Shown: positions 1 to 11,636, numbered from the stretch's first letter. The stretch: DNA of 64,000 nucleotides from Ascarosepion bandense (GCA_037127315.1 JBBBDQ010001187.1:1629001-1693000), one strand, 5' to 3'. Numbers and translations are program-made. Notes: generated by a model not told the origin, from the letters alone.

Positions 1-1009
1 AACTGGATACACTCATAGACAAAGACATAAGAAACGATATTCAGAAATTTCAAGGTTGCAGTTCTTACAATAATGCAGAAAGTAGACAGCATATATGGAT
101 ATAAAAGGCCAGATTTTTGTGTCTGTCTGTTTATCTGCCAGTATGTCTGTATATTTTTCAGCCATTTTATTTTAGTCTTTGCTTTGGGTTTGGCTCTAAG
201 TAGGTATAATTGTAGTACTTAGTCTCAACCATGATACCACTTACTCAGAGGACTTATTTAGCCTTCAAAATTCAGTTTACGACGAAAGAAACTTATTTGA
301 TATCGAGACCAGGAAATCAAAATTTGACTTACATCCATTCATTTTTCTTTCAGTCTACTGTTTCGCTTTAACTGGAAGTAGCTATTGCTTTTTAGTCTTT
401 CGTGCCAACGTACAAAGATTCTGAGCTCCAGGACCATGGATCAATTTTAAAGCTTTCATTACACCCGACCAACGCCGGGCTATAATGCTAGTATAAATAT
501 AAGTGGATATGTATCTTACTTCTTCAAGATCGTTGGTTCGATTTCAGCCGCAACTGGGTCATTGTCGATCATGACATAAATCTTTGATGTACGCAAAATA
601 TTTTCGAATTGATCTACAGCGTACGGCATAAATCACCGAAAAGTTTAGAATTTACAAACTCTTTTCTGGGATTCCTTATCCGGATTCAACTGAAATCGGA
701 TAATCTGTAGATCAAGGTCCGAACCATTGATGTACACAAGGAATTTTCGAATCAATGTAAAGGGGTTGTCAAAAATCAACGATAAACATGATTTCGAGTG
801 GGCTTTCCGCTTTTTATATGTATTTCTACAGGACACATCACTGAAACTCGACCAAAATTGAGTCACTGTTAGATCATGTGTTGATGCCATGATATGCGAA
901 TAAAAATTTCAATAGACACACAGGGTGCGGAAAAAATTAATGGAAACTTTTGCTTTTTGTGAGCGTTTATTTCTCCGAAACACTCAGTTTTATTCCAACA
1001 AAAACCGTT
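1..1009. other. AT-rich sequence without a recognisable gene
   Basis: No coding region is recognisable. Two diverged copies of a short segment lie about 150 bp apart (near 580-610 and 730-760); both contain 'ttgatgtac' followed by 'attttcgaat'. A piece near 925-950 ('cagggtgcggaaaaaatt') looks like the terminal repeat of a Tc1/mariner-type element, but no partner end was found. The 81-residue minus-strand frame here resembles no family I know. Confidence 0.4.
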
Positions 1010-3217
1010 ATTTTTAAATTTTTCGGAAACTCTGACCACGCCGTAGTCTCCGTAAACATATCAATCAGCACTAACTCTACCCAAGAAAACCAAACCAGCA
1101 TAATATCATACTGCTACCAAAGAGCCGACTGGGACTCGTTCAGGGACTTCCTCTGCGACGTCCCCTGGAACAACGTCTTCGATCTTCCTGTCGAAGACTG
1201 TGCCTCCGAAGTCTCCTCTTGGGTTAAGGCTGGCATCGATGCTTTTATCCCGGCCAGGAAATTCCAACTAAAACCAAATTCGTCCTCCTGGTTCTCACCC
1301 GCTTGCTCGGCCGCCATTGCCCACCGGAACCATTTCTTCCGGCTCTATCGAAGCTGCTCGTCGAACCAAAACAGGCGCCTTTTCACCTCAGCACGGAACA
1401 AGTGTAAAAGAATACTGAACGAAGCCAAGAGGGCGTTTTCTACCAGAATTAGGCAACGCATAGCATCCTCTAAGTTTATCTCCAAAGATTACTGGCGTCT
1501 CTGCAAAAGCGTGTTCAGCAGGAACAAGACTTCAATACCCCCACTATTCAATGAATTTGAAGTTCTCACCTCCCCAGGCGACAAGGCTGAATGCTTTCCC
1601 CGTAGATTCTCAACCAATTCGACACTGGACTCGTTAGGAATACCTACACCAGACTTCCCACCCAGAACTAAGGCTCAACTAAATAACGTCCACATAACAC
1701 TCTCGCTGGTCGCCAAGATAATTGCACAACTTGACCCACACAAAGCGAGCGGCGGTGACGGAATCCCAGTCATAGTACTGAAGAAATGTGCCCCAGAACT
1801 CTCCTCTGTCCTCTCTAAACTCTATAACCTCTGCCTATCTGCTTCCTGCTTTCCTGCCTGTTGGAAGTCCTCCTTCGTAGTTCCTATATTTAAGAATTCT
1901 GGCGAACCCTCAGACCCCGCCAATTACCGTCCTATTAGTCTCCTTCCAATCTTTGGCAAAGTTTTTGAAGCCATTATCAACGCCGAGGTGATTCAGCATC
2001 TCATGGCCAAAGAGCTTCTCTCTGACAAACAGTACGGGTTTCGCTTCACCAGGTCTACTGCTGATATGCTAACGACCATTACCGAGTACATATACCAGGC
2101 ACTCGACAAGAATGGTGAAGCCCGAACCGTTGCCTTGGATATATCCAAAGCATTCGACAGGGTCTGGCATGCTGGCCTCTTGTGCAAACTGCGGAGCTAT
2201 GGGATAACTGGACATCTGTTTGACCTCATCCAGTCTTTCCTCTCTAAGCGCACATTGAAGGTGGTATTAAATGGGCATGCCTCCCAAAACTACCATACGA
2301 ACGTGGGCGTCCCTCAAGGTTCCATCCTAGGTCCCACGCTCTTTCTGATCTACATTAATGATCTCCCCGACACCATTAGATCACAAGTTGGCATGTATGC
2401 CGACGACACAACAATCTACTCTCGCATCGATCAGAAACCAGGTCTGGACGACAAAGTGAATCTCGCTGCCGTACTTGAAAGGGACCTCCAATCCGTAGTG
2501 ACCTGGGGTAGGAAATGGTTGGTAAATTTCAATGCCTCTAAAACAAAGCTGTTATCAACTAACCACCATAGACAATCGCATCTACCTCCCATTAGCATGG
2601 GACAGGCTAGCCTCCCAGAGAGTAAAATACTACGCCTCCTTGGCCTTACACTCTCGGCGGACCTCAAATGGAATGACTATATTGAATCCATTGCCAAATC
2701 TCCTGCTATGAAAGTCGGCTCCCTGTGCAGGGCCCGGAAATTTTTCCCACCTGAATCTATTCTGCACATATACAAATCTACCATCCGCCCGTGTATTGAA
2801 TATTGCTGCCATATCTGGTCGGGTGCCCCTGCTGCTCTCCTTGGGCTTCTTGACAAAATACAAAGGAGGATCTGTAACGTGGTTGATACTGACTTGGCAG
2901 ACCGGCTGCAGCCGCTTTCTCACCGGCGTGATGTGGCTTCCCTGTGCCTCTTCTACAAGTACTTTCATGGCTTCTGCTCCGATGAGCTTAGATCACTGGT
3001 GCCGCCTAAGCACGGATTTACACGAGATACTAGATTAGAAACTAGGTCCCACCCTTTTACAGTTAAACAAATAAGATGTAACCGTAAGTTCTACTCCAAC
3101 AGCTTCTTTTCTCGCGCTTCCCGCCTGTGGAACTCCCTTCCACAAGTCTGCTTTCCCGACAGTTACAATCTCCAGGTGTTTAAATGTAGGATCAATAGAC
3201 ACCTCCTATCACACTAA
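950..3217 (+). CDS. LINE reverse transcriptase (partial ORF2: endonuclease end, RT, C-terminal domain)
   Basis: An open frame of 755 codons, without a stop, encoding the LINE polyprotein that nicks target DNA and reverse-transcribes its own RNA. The first 20 or so residues are probably flanking DNA, and the ATG at 950 is a chance start because the element is 5'-truncated. Visible landmarks are the endonuclease SDH motif near residue 28, an LDPHKASGGDGIP block near 260, NYRPISLLP near 324, ALDISKAFDRVWH near 394 (first catalytic Asp), GVPQGSILGP near 453 and the catalytic YADD near 483. A long C-terminal domain follows with CIEYCCHIWSG (about 615) and the RLWNSLP block before the stop. Full-length relatives would carry about 200 more N-terminal endonuclease residues and an upstream ORF1, both missing here. 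It cannot be autonomous, though the RT itself looks undamaged. Confidence 0.85.
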   Translation: MLFVSVYFSETLSFIPTKTVIFKFFGNSDHAVVSVNISISTNSTQENQTSIISYCYQRADWDSFRDFLCDVPWNNVFDLPVEDCASEVSSWVKAGIDAFIPARKFQLKPNSSSWFSPACSAAIAHRNHFFRLYRSCSSNQNRRLFTSARNKCKRILNEAKRAFSTRIRQRIASSKFISKDYWRLCKSVFSRNKTSIPPLFNEFEVLTSPGDKAECFPRRFSTNSTLDSLGIPTPDFPPRTKAQLNNVHITLSLVAKIIAQLDPHKASGGDGIPVIVLKKCAPELSSVLSKLYNLCLSASCFPACWKSSFVVPIFKNSGEPSDPANYRPISLLPIFGKVFEAIINAEVIQHLMAKELLSDKQYGFRFTRSTADMLTTITEYIYQALDKNGEARTVALDISKAFDRVWHAGLLCKLRSYGITGHLFDLIQSFLSKRTLKVVLNGHASQNYHTNVGVPQGSILGPTLFLIYINDLPDTIRSQVGMYADDTTIYSRIDQKPGLDDKVNLAAVLERDLQSVVTWGRKWLVNFNASKTKLLSTNHHRQSHLPPISMGQASLPESKILRLLGLTLSADLKWNDYIESIAKSPAMKVGSLCRARKFFPPESILHIYKSTIRPCIEYCCHIWSGAPAALLGLLDKIQRRICNVVDTDLADRLQPLSHRRDVASLCLFYKYFHGFCSDELRSLVPPKHGFTRDTRLETRSHPFTVKQIRCNRKFYSNSFFSRASRLWNSLPQVCFPDSYNLQVFKCRINRHLLSH

Positions 3218-3390
3218 CTTCCAACTATTCTCAGAACACTCTCATCTACCCAACCCTCATTCTCAGTATACTTACCCGCCTATCACCCACCCTCTGACAT
3301 TTCCTATATTTAATCATCCTTTCTTAATGTAGCCCCCTGCGCAGTAGTGGCAGTGACATGCCTTGCTCCGGGTGAAACGGTTATAAAAAA
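1010..3390 (+). mobile_element. 5'-truncated LINE (LINE-A copy 1, Jockey/CR1-like group)
   Basis: Non-LTR retrotransposon copy cut off inside the endonuclease domain: the first recognisable residues are the SDH motif that closes AP-type endonucleases (about 1030-1050). It continues through a full reverse transcriptase and C-terminal region, a 3' UTR of about 110 bp and a conserved tail (about 3330-3384, beginning 'gtagccccctgcgcag' and ending 'ggttataaaaaa'). The 3' end runs into a short A-rich/TA stretch. The uninterrupted reading frame and close match to the copy at 62090-63064 suggest recent insertion. The exact 5' junction and a target-site duplication could not be fixed. Clade is unresolved among Jockey, CR1 and relatives. 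Confidence 0.88.
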
Positions 3391-4172
3391 ATATATATAT
3401 ACCATAATAATTTCACGTTTCCGATAACGTACCAATCACTCGGATATTGCAAGGACAATGCGTCCGCTTCCTATTCGTGACAACGTTATTGCTTCACATT
3501 ACAGGCTCGCGTAAGGACAGCCCTCGTTCTCCCACTTGTACATAGATTATTCCCATTTACTTGCAAAATTGACCAAGCATGAATACTGTTTTACAAACAC
3601 AACAATAACCAATATTTACTTTAATTATTTTTATAACTTACGAGTCACGACAACCTGATACTTAAGCTTTTTGAATAAGCATTTACCTTACCATTTCAAC
3701 AAAACTACCAAAAGACTCGATGCAATGCTGGACTATACAGCTAGTAATTCATAATTTTAAACTCAAGGATATTCTCGCCTTATGCATGTCGATGCAGTAA
3801 CGGAGGGCTTCAAAATGTCAGTAGTTACACTCCTATTTTATTGAATGCATTTTACTAACTTTCTCACCAATTCTGGATAACTCTTTTTTATTTGGCAAAA
3901 ATTAATATTGTATCGGCAGTTTGTTTATTTTTGGGGGAGGGGATTTTTTCTTTCCATTCACCGATACATTTCTACACACAGAATAATTACGACCAATTCC
4001 TTTTACTCATTTCAGCATCAACGTCATTTATCCATCACACCCAGATAGTGCATAGGGAAGCAACTTTTTGTTGCTGTTTCTGTAACAAACTGTTTTATAC
4101 AGGACAGGTTTGTTAGCTCTGCACCCAACCCCTATATCTGGAGGACCGGTGGACCATTCTTGGTCCTTATGT
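3391..4172. other. No gene seen
   Basis: AT-rich sequence starting with a short (TA)n run just after the LINE tail. The 74-codon plus frame at 3892-4116 has no recognisable motif and no supporting context. Confidence 0.4.
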
Positions 4173-4288
4173 TTACAGCACCTGGTATTCCCAAATGATC
4201 ACCCATTTAAGTACTGACCAGGCTCGAAGTTGCTTAACTTAGGGGATCGGACGGGAACCGGTGTCTTCAACACAATATAGCCGTAAAC
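4173..4288 (-). pseudogene. 5S rRNA pseudogene (copy 1)
   Basis: Read on the minus strand, the segment starts 'gtttacggctatattgtgtt' and ends 'gggaataccaggtgctgt', the first and last blocks of animal 5S rRNA. The internal promoter region is also recognisable ('taagttaagcaac', 'ggtcagtacttaaatgggtg'). Length is about 116 bp against a usual 119-121. Several substitutions fall in the internal control region, and no oligo-T terminator follows directly, so a retroposed or degenerate copy is more likely than an active gene. About 50 bp of non-5S sequence continues on its 3' side (4120-4172) and may belong to the same retroposon. Confidence 0.78.
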
Positions 4289-5946
4289 TTTTACTCATTT
4301 AATACACTAAACATGTCATATGAAAGCTATTGCTCTTACACTTCTAAACCTGCGTTAGTCACATGGGATTCCCATAAATGAATAGATCCCGGGAGTGTAT
4401 AAAGACCTTAATACAAAAATGCACATTTTACAATTTTTAAAACTTTTATCGTGTTGATGGGGGGGAAAAAAGCCACCCATGCAAACCATCCTCTGTTACT
4501 AATTACATTGGATCAAAACTTGAATTGACTATATAATTATTCATTGAAGAGAAAATTATAATAAATTTGACTGAAAAGATGTAGTAAATTGAGGGGAAAC
4601 TCCCCAGCAAAATAACAGAGAAAAGTTTTGTCCATACAAATTAATAGACTATATGTCTGTGAATTAAAATAACAAGAAAAATCCATATGCGCTCATGATA
4701 TAACCATTACTGTTCAATCTAAGTCACCACCAGTTGATACGTTCTCGCGATTTGTGAAAAAATACCTTCGATAGCCAGGTGGGGGATCACAAGGCACCAT
4801 TTACGAGACAAAACGATGTCTTCCGCCTACTGCAACTGGGCAACAGCTACACCACACCATCTAAGTCAGGAGACTAGTGAGTGAGAAAAAAGAAACAAGT
4901 TGTCAACTAGAAATAACGAATGCATTAAAAATTCTGGTTTAACAAACCATTCTATGTGATTAACGCAGTGTAATTAACGACCTACCTTCTTTTAGAATTA
5001 ATATTTTTCTACGATTCATGGACTAAATATCATATATCTGACCAAAGTTATCTCGTAAATAGGATACATAAAATATATTAAGCCCATTTTATACCTTACA
5101 TCATTTCCATATTCACTAAGAAAACAAAATTTTGAATATTCTTTTTTTTTCTTGAAAAAATGATATTAAATGACAAAAATATAAAGAAAATTGATTCGAT
5201 TGTTCGTTAAATACAATAATAAAATTACATTGAGGATATATTAGAAGGTGCACTCAGGACGTCGTGCAAAGCGAATTTTATGGTTGATGGACAATAAACA
5301 TTTTAACAAGACGTACCAGAATGCTAGCGTATCACAGCCGTGATGCAGAGGCAATTGTCATGGATTCATAAGCAAAGATAAATGGTCCCACATGTAGATT
5401 ATTTCGAAAAGAATGAAACGAAAAGTAATTGCTGAAAGTGATATTTTTGAATTGACTTTATTTTCCAAGTTAATATTCTAAAGAGCGAACGATCCAAAAT
5501 GACAATTCTGAGAAAAAAGCACTATTTTAATAATGAATGTGTCATTATATATTTCCATCATTTCTAAAACCTCATAATTGCTCACATGCTTGACCCATGA
5601 TATCCGAAGCATCCTTCTGTAGAACCACATTTCATTTGCTGCAAGTCTCTCCTTCATCTTTGATGATATTCTCGATCATTCACTACCATTATTGAAGAAA
5701 TGACATCACATAGCAATCCAGTACTCACTTCTTAGTTTCTAGCGAAATTGTTCTATTTTATAAAACTTTACTCAACTTCTGGAATGCTTCCTACGCCATG
5801 CCAGTTCGCCTTCGGATCTCTGTGTCAAACTTTCCGTCTTCTCTTAGAAACACATTTTAAATTTTTACATGATGTATGAATATTTTTCTTAGTTTAAATT
5901 TCATAATGCATGTCATTTTTGTTAGAAGGATTCTGGTGGTTATTTG

Positions 5947-5948
<2 letters not shown>
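4289..5948. other. AT-rich sequence, no gene seen
   Basis: No ORF of note, no recognised repeat family and no tandem array. Short homopolymer runs only. Confidence 0.4.

Positions 5949-6001
<53 letters not shown>
5949..6001. repeat. (ATT)n microsatellite
   Basis: About 17 uninterrupted ATT/TTA triplets. Confidence 0.95.
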
Positions 6002-6003
<2 letters not shown>

Positions 6004-6631
6004 ATAAAATTTGGTATATTGTCTCCTAACATATTAATATAAAACCCAGTTTTGAACAACACACGACGTCTATATACATAGACATATGTGTGTTGGCGCA
6101 TGCATGTTTGTGGCTCAAACAGGTAATGCTATAATTATAAATAAACTTTCTTAACATCAGCAATAGAATGCAGGTAAATATGACTGTGAACACTAATGGT
6201 GACGCAAAGCCGCGATAGTCTGTTTCATGTTTGAATGCAGTCATCGGGTCAGGTGTTTTTTTTGTGTTTCGACTATTCATATATGCTGGTGAATGGTGGA
6301 TTCTGTAATATCTATGCATTGTATTGTCCCTACGGTTATTGGGTAGAGAGTAATGGTCATACATATAATAATTCTAGAGGCAGTTGCGTAAAAGTCAATC
6401 TGAATACTGTTATTCCTTTTTTTGTAATGATGTTGCTTAACGTTTTCATTATATATTATTAATTACCTAATTATTTGTAGTTGATCATTATTATTCTATT
6501 TAATATTCTGCATTCTTACTTTGTGAATATATTTATTTTTAGATTTTTAGTTTTAACACAACCATGATGACATGGAGATAGCAATCAAGGATGGAACAGA
6601 CTGTCGCCATTTGGTGTTGACATCCTTTTCT
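6002..6631. other. No gene seen
   Basis: Two overlapping antiparallel short frames (6026-6364 minus, 6235-6462 plus) are open, but neither shows a recognisable motif. I regard them as chance frames. Confidence 0.35.

Positions 6632-6687
<56 letters not shown>
6632..6687. repeat. (CA)n(TA)n compound microsatellite
   Basis: About 9 CA units followed by about 18 TA units. Confidence 0.95.
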
Positions 6688-6689
<2 letters not shown>

Positions 6690-6959
6690 AAGATGTTAAA
6701 TAGCTTGCAGTTATTCTAAAGTCTTTCTTTTTCTAATAGATGTGCATGTTCTGAATAAATAAAACTTGTATTTCTATAGACAATATTTAATCTAGAATAG
6801 CAGTTTTAAAGGTTGAAATTGGGTATCTTCCATAAATTGCTGAAAAAACAGCCTAGTATAAAGAAAAAGGGCCCCAAAACTTAATAAAAACAAACTATTC
6901 CATGAAAATGTTTTATTATTATTTTTTTAATCGCTTCTAACAGGTTCGAAATTTTATTA

Positions 6960-7680
6960 AAAACTCACATTTCTATTTTAGCGGGTAAACAAATATTTCG
7001 AAAATTGTCTAAAAAACTGGAATATCGGGGAGAAGCATGCGGAGGTTCTGTGGAAGTGATTTAAAGATTCCAATCTACAAGATAAGAAAGAGACAGCTTT
7101 TTTCAGAAGTCACATTGAAAAAGAGGATACAAAGTAATAAGCCGTTCTTGAAACTGATTCGTGCTGGCGCGCTGAAAAACACTATATTCGTTGATGAGAA
7201 ATAGGTAATTGTTGGACAGACGTTTAAATAATCGGCTTGTTCAAAACATTTGTTTTTCAATCTCGGGAAATTCAGAGAATTGCTTCTGAACTCAGAAACC
7301 AGACATCAATTAGGATTTGGTTAACCATTTCAAAAAGAAAAAGCCTTCTCTTGTTGTCGTACTTCAAGGGATCAAGTTAAAAAAGAAACTGTGCAGAGAA
7401 CAGCTTGAAATTTGCACTCGATCCGGAGTGCAATGATACTTATTTTCCTGAATTTTGGGCACTGAACAAGACGGAACGACGAACCATATTGATTGTGTTT
7501 CACAACAGGGATGCAAAACTGTCCTGTCATCATCACAAAGAAAAGAATTGACCACCATGATCACCAGATATCAACACTTTTGGCTAATGTTTGTCCGTAG
7601 TTCTGAAGTCCAAATTGAAGAGAGTGTGGTGCAGAAATCTATAGTCACTTTGCGTGAATTCTAAGTAAATTGAGCACTAA
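6960..7680 (+). other. Possible decayed DNA-transposon remnant
   Basis: Conceptual translation of about 7080-7215 gives a broken frame with a segment ending FVDEK, like the first catalytic Asp block (TDEK/TDE) of Tc1/mariner-related transposases. Stops interrupt the frame before and after. No terminal repeats were found and the rest of the stretch cannot be aligned by eye, so this is a weak call. Confidence 0.25.
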
Positions 7681-7809
7681 AAAGAACCATATTGTATGTA
7701 ATTTTGGTGTTATTTAGCGAAGTAATGGGTAATTAGTATTACCATTTGATTGTCTATTGTGCTATAATATTTTCGGCCTCATGAACAGTTTTTGTGACAG
7801 TGTTAATGC

Positions 7810-7811
<2 letters not shown>

Positions 7812-7842
<31 letters not shown>
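7812..7842. repeat. (TA)n microsatellite
   Basis: About 14 TA units. Confidence 0.95.
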
Positions 7843-7843
<1 letters not shown>

Positions 7844-8340
7844 ACATTAAATAAACTGCAAACATTATGTCTGCTTATCTTTATTAAAATCAGTTCATAC
7901 TCACGGAAAATCGTTCGCGTATTATAATTGAAAGTTGTCAGAAATGAGCCATAACGTTGACAGATGAATATTACCATTCATCTCTCAAGGTACCAACGTA
8001 TCATTTTCGAGATAACAGCAAAACTGTGTTGCTAAAAATTACTGTAATCTTTTTCTGTTTCAGTTGACAAATTGCTAGCCTTCATTAGAAAGTGAAAATT
8101 ATCCAAAATATACCAACAATTTATATCAAATCAAATGTCCCTTGGGAGAATGTATCTCCAACAAAAAAACAAATATACATGTTGAATTTACAACAACTAC
8201 TTTATATTGACGTCTTACATTACATGACTGAGCATTCACCCATTCCTAGACATCTACAACATTCCTGTCTACGCTCACAATATAAAAAATAATACGTGCT
8301 TTAACACGTGATTGATGATGACATTAGAATATACAAAACA
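7843..8340. other. No gene seen
   Basis: AT-rich filler. The 66-codon plus frame at 8092-8292 has no recognisable motif. Confidence 0.35.
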
Positions 8341-9220
8341 ACCTCATCCAGTCCTTCCTCTCTAACCGTACATTGTAGGTAGTATTAATAGACATGCTAT
8401 CAACTAACCACCATAGACAATCCCATCTACCTCCCATTAGCATGGTACAGGCTTGCCTCCCAGAGAGTAAAACACTACGCCTCCTTGGCCTTACACTCTC
8501 AGCGGACCACGAATGGAGTGACTATATCGAATCCACTGCCAAATCCGCCGCTATGAAATTCGGTTTTCTGTGCAGGGTCCGAAAGTTTTTGCCGTCTGAA
8601 TCTATTCTGCACATATATAAATCTACCATACACCCCTGTATTGAATACTGCTGCCACATCTAGTCGGGTGCCCCTGCTACTCTCCTCGGGCTTCTTGACA
8701 AAATACAACGGAGTATCTGTAACGTGATCGATACTAACTTGGCGGATCGGCTGCAACCACGCTCTCACCGGCGTGACGTGGCTTCCCTGTGCTTCTTCTA
8801 TAAATACTTTCACGGCTTCTGCTCCGATGAACTTAGATCATTGGTGCCGCCTAGGTACGAATTTAGACGAGATACTCGATTAGGAACTAGGTCCCACCCT
8901 TTTACAGTGAAACAGATAAGATATAACCGTAATTTTTACTCCAACGGCTTCTTTTCTCACGCTTCACGCCTGTGGAATTCCCTTGTGGAGTTTAAATGTA
9001 AGGTCAATAGACACTTCCTATCACACTAACTTGCATCTATTCTCCCAACACTCTCACCATCTACCCAACCCTCATTCTCGGTATCCTTACCCGTCTATCA
9101 CCCTCCTTCTGATATTTCCTATAGCTAACCATCCTTTCTCACCACTTTCCACTCTATGTAACCCCCTGCACAATAGTGGCAATGAAATGCCTTCCTCGGG
9201 GTGATATTATAAACAAAAAC
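8341..9220 (+). mobile_element. LINE-A copy 2, truncated and internally deleted
   Basis: Starts within the RT-coding region (matching copy 1 from about 2225), then jumps near 8396 from the equivalent of about 2279 to about 2549. The catalytic YADD block is therefore lost in a deletion of about 270 bp. It continues to the 3' tail, ending near 9213 in an A-rich stretch. A TAG at about 8661-8663 replaces the Trp of the CCHIWSG block. A second deletion of about 36 bp near 8984 removes the sequence after RLWNSL. More diverged from copy 1 than the copy at 62 kb, so an older, dead insertion. Confidence 0.88.
8394..9029 (+). pseudogene. LINE-A RT C-terminal pseudogene
   Basis: Two open pieces, 8394-8663 and 8724-9029, are separated by the nonsense codon of the CCHIWSG block. 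They match the C-terminal third of the LINE-A protein and carry no catalytic RT residues. Confidence 0.85.
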
Positions 9221-9300
9221 CTCTTTTTTTTATTATTTTCACGTTCTCATGAACGCTAGCAATTTGTCCACCGTTCTATTGGAACCAGTTTTGCTGCTTA

Positions 9301-9309
9301 CCCCCCCCC

Positions 9310-9363
<54 letters not shown>
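9301..9363. repeat. C-homopolymer plus (TA)n microsatellite
   Basis: A run of about 12 C is followed directly by about 25 TA units. Confidence 0.95.
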
Positions 9364-9367
<4 letters not shown>

Positions 9368-9577
9368 TGGATGTATGGATCAGAATCTGAAAAGATGGTA
9401 GAAAATAGTAAAGGACAACGTAGGGACTATAGCTCAATCTAATATGTTTCACTTTTATTAAATCTTTCTCAGAGATACTGTTAAATATTACATCGATATC
9501 TGAAGAAATTTTCTAACAAGTGAAATATGGCAAATTAGGATACCTGTTTCCTATTTTGTTATTTACTTTATTTTTCT

Positions 9578-9581
<4 letters not shown>

Positions 9582-9637
<56 letters not shown>
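9582..9637. repeat. (TA)n tract on the left of the inverted-repeat element
   Basis: About 27 TA units abutting the left arm of the element at 9638. Confidence 0.95.
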
Positions 9638-9639
<2 letters not shown>

Positions 9640-10163
9640 ACAATGAATGTCTATTATGTTTAATCATGAGCCGTTCTAAACATCATATTTTGGCTTTAAT
9701 TTCCGGTGAAAATAAAGACAAAAATTCTCCAGCATTTAGATATTTTTTTTACTAAGATGGTTTTAAGCTTTCGGCTCACATCTGCAATCTTTAAATCTGG
9801 TCATAACACATAACATTGCAATTAATTATGGTTCTGTTATCATTTCGAGCTCTCACGTGGTGTGACGTTATAGAACCGCATTATAAAAGTACGAAATGTG
9901 TTTGCTATTTTTGGTAACTGTTTTCATTGCATAGCAAAGTTTTATGTCAACACAAGATAAAATCCTCGCTGATGGTGGATGTTTTTATGTTAACTTCCTT
10001 GTAATTTCTCTGAAGATGGCTCAGGTGAGCCGAAAGCTCAGAACCAACTTAATAAAAATTTATCCAAATTTTGGAGAATATTAGTCTTTATCTTCACCTG
10101 AAATTAAAACCAAAATACGATGTTTAGAACGGCTCATGATTAAACATATTAGACATTCATTGT

Positions 10164-10170
<7 letters not shown>
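9638..10170. mobile_element. Long-inverted-repeat (foldback/MITE-like) element between (TA)n tracts
   Basis: The left arm (about 9638-9795) and right arm (about 10013-10170) are inverted copies of each other over about 155 bp at roughly 85% identity by eye. Shared blocks include 'gacaatgaatgtct', 'tttaatcatgagccgttct', a TTTTGG(C/T)TTTAATTTC block and 'agctttcggctcac'. The roughly 215-bp middle has no coding potential. Both outer edges run into long (TA)n tracts, so a TA target-site duplication cannot be measured. The arms are long relative to the core, which fits a foldback or MITE-type non-autonomous DNA element. No transposase partner is seen in this window. Confidence 0.72.
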
Positions 10171-10243
<73 letters not shown>

Positions 10244-10244
10244 T
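10169..10244. repeat. (TA)n tract on the right of the inverted-repeat element
   Basis: About 37 TA units with one G interruption. Confidence 0.95.
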
Positions 10245-11010
10245 AAGACGGAATATTTTGGTCACAAAATAAGGTTTATTTAGTAAAGTACAGAAAACAT
10301 CTGAGTGAACATATTCGCTATATCGTTTTGAAAAGCTCATAAATACTAGCTTTTTTTTCCGGAATATTTTACTTATAATGTGCCAAGCATAATCTCTTTC
10401 GCACAAACCTTTACCGGAGTAGTTATGAGTTGTTGGATAGGATACAGCAACCACAAATATAGACAAATCCACTCACATGAACATGTCTATACATATGTGT
10501 ATATGTCAGTGTGTCTAAAATCTTCGAAAGATAGAAAGAAAATATTTATAATGATTTGCGGATGAACTGAGAGACATTATAGGATGAATAAATGTACATG
10601 GGATCTTACTTCATCGTCTAATACCGAATCAAAGCTTAACATTTCCAGCGGTTGGATTATCAATCAGAGATATTTCCGGTTTGTGGGGATGCTGATTCTT
10701 ATCACACAAGAAGGCTATTTGCGATCAGAGGAACAAACGGAAAAGTTCCATATTACTTGTTTTTCCACCATCTCCATATGTAAACAGGAGATGAAAGAGG
10801 TGACTTCATCGATTGACGTAGACGGTAACTTGAAGTCAATGCCCTTGCTACCAAATTAGTGTCGGTGTTTTATCAAGAAACCAAAAGAACCTTCTGTCAT
10901 AGTTTATTAGATCTATGCATGAATCCAACTGAGTATTTGTGTTAGTATAGGAACAATTAAATACGTTGTTGATCAAAAAGAATTGGGAATGATAGGATAA
11001 AAAAAGTAAA
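10245..11010. other. No recognised gene
   Basis: A 91-codon plus frame at 10584-10859 (ATG at 10584) is the only open frame with mixed composition. It shows no known domain, signal peptide or membrane segment, and nothing around it supports expression. Confidence 0.3.
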
Positions 11011-11014
11011 TATC

Positions 11015-11250
11015 AACACATATTAATTTGTCATATAATCTCCTTCAAATAATGTCCTTCTGAATACACATATTTCCAATGTCCTTTTAATCGATGGATG
11101 CATTCTTGGAACTCCCGTTTTTTTAAAACGGGTATCTACCTCTTTGCTGTATCTTAGATTTTTTTCGACGTCTTCAAATATTGTACCTTTCAAGTAAGAT
11201 TTGATTTTTGAATAGGAATATATCGAAAGACAGATGTTCTGGGACATGTA
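11015..11250 (-). pseudogene. mariner transposase C-terminal remnant
   Basis: The minus-strand frame contains SKIKSYLKGTIFEDVE and ends TLFEGDY. This matches the last roughly 60 residues of mariner-family transposases, where a 'FP-K-LKG..F' block is followed about 45 residues later by a terminal YFEGD. Catalytic Asp residues lie upstream and are absent, so only the 3' end of a dead element remains. No terminal repeat was confirmed. Confidence 0.6.
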
Positions 11251-11590
11251 GTTGTTGTCTGAATATTGTTCTTGACAACAAAAGCCTGGACCACTGATTC
11301 AATCTCTGTTGTGTGACCAATGATTAAATCTCTGTTGTTTGACGAGACGTCTACACTCTACACACATTCCTTCCAAGCACTGCTGTAAACAACGGAAATG
11401 AGCAAAAACGTTATAATTTAGCGTGCACACGCAACAGATGTCAAATTGAATATCGATATAGAACCTACTTGTTGAGAACACGAACATAAACATATCTCGA
11501 AATTTCAAAAAGATTTAAAATAGATTGAAGTCCTAATTAAATTATGAAATCAAATGTTAATAACATAAATCCTGAAAATAACCAGAAATA

Positions 11591-11604
11591 ACTTGACTAG
11601 TTGC

Positions 11605-11636
<32 letters not shown>

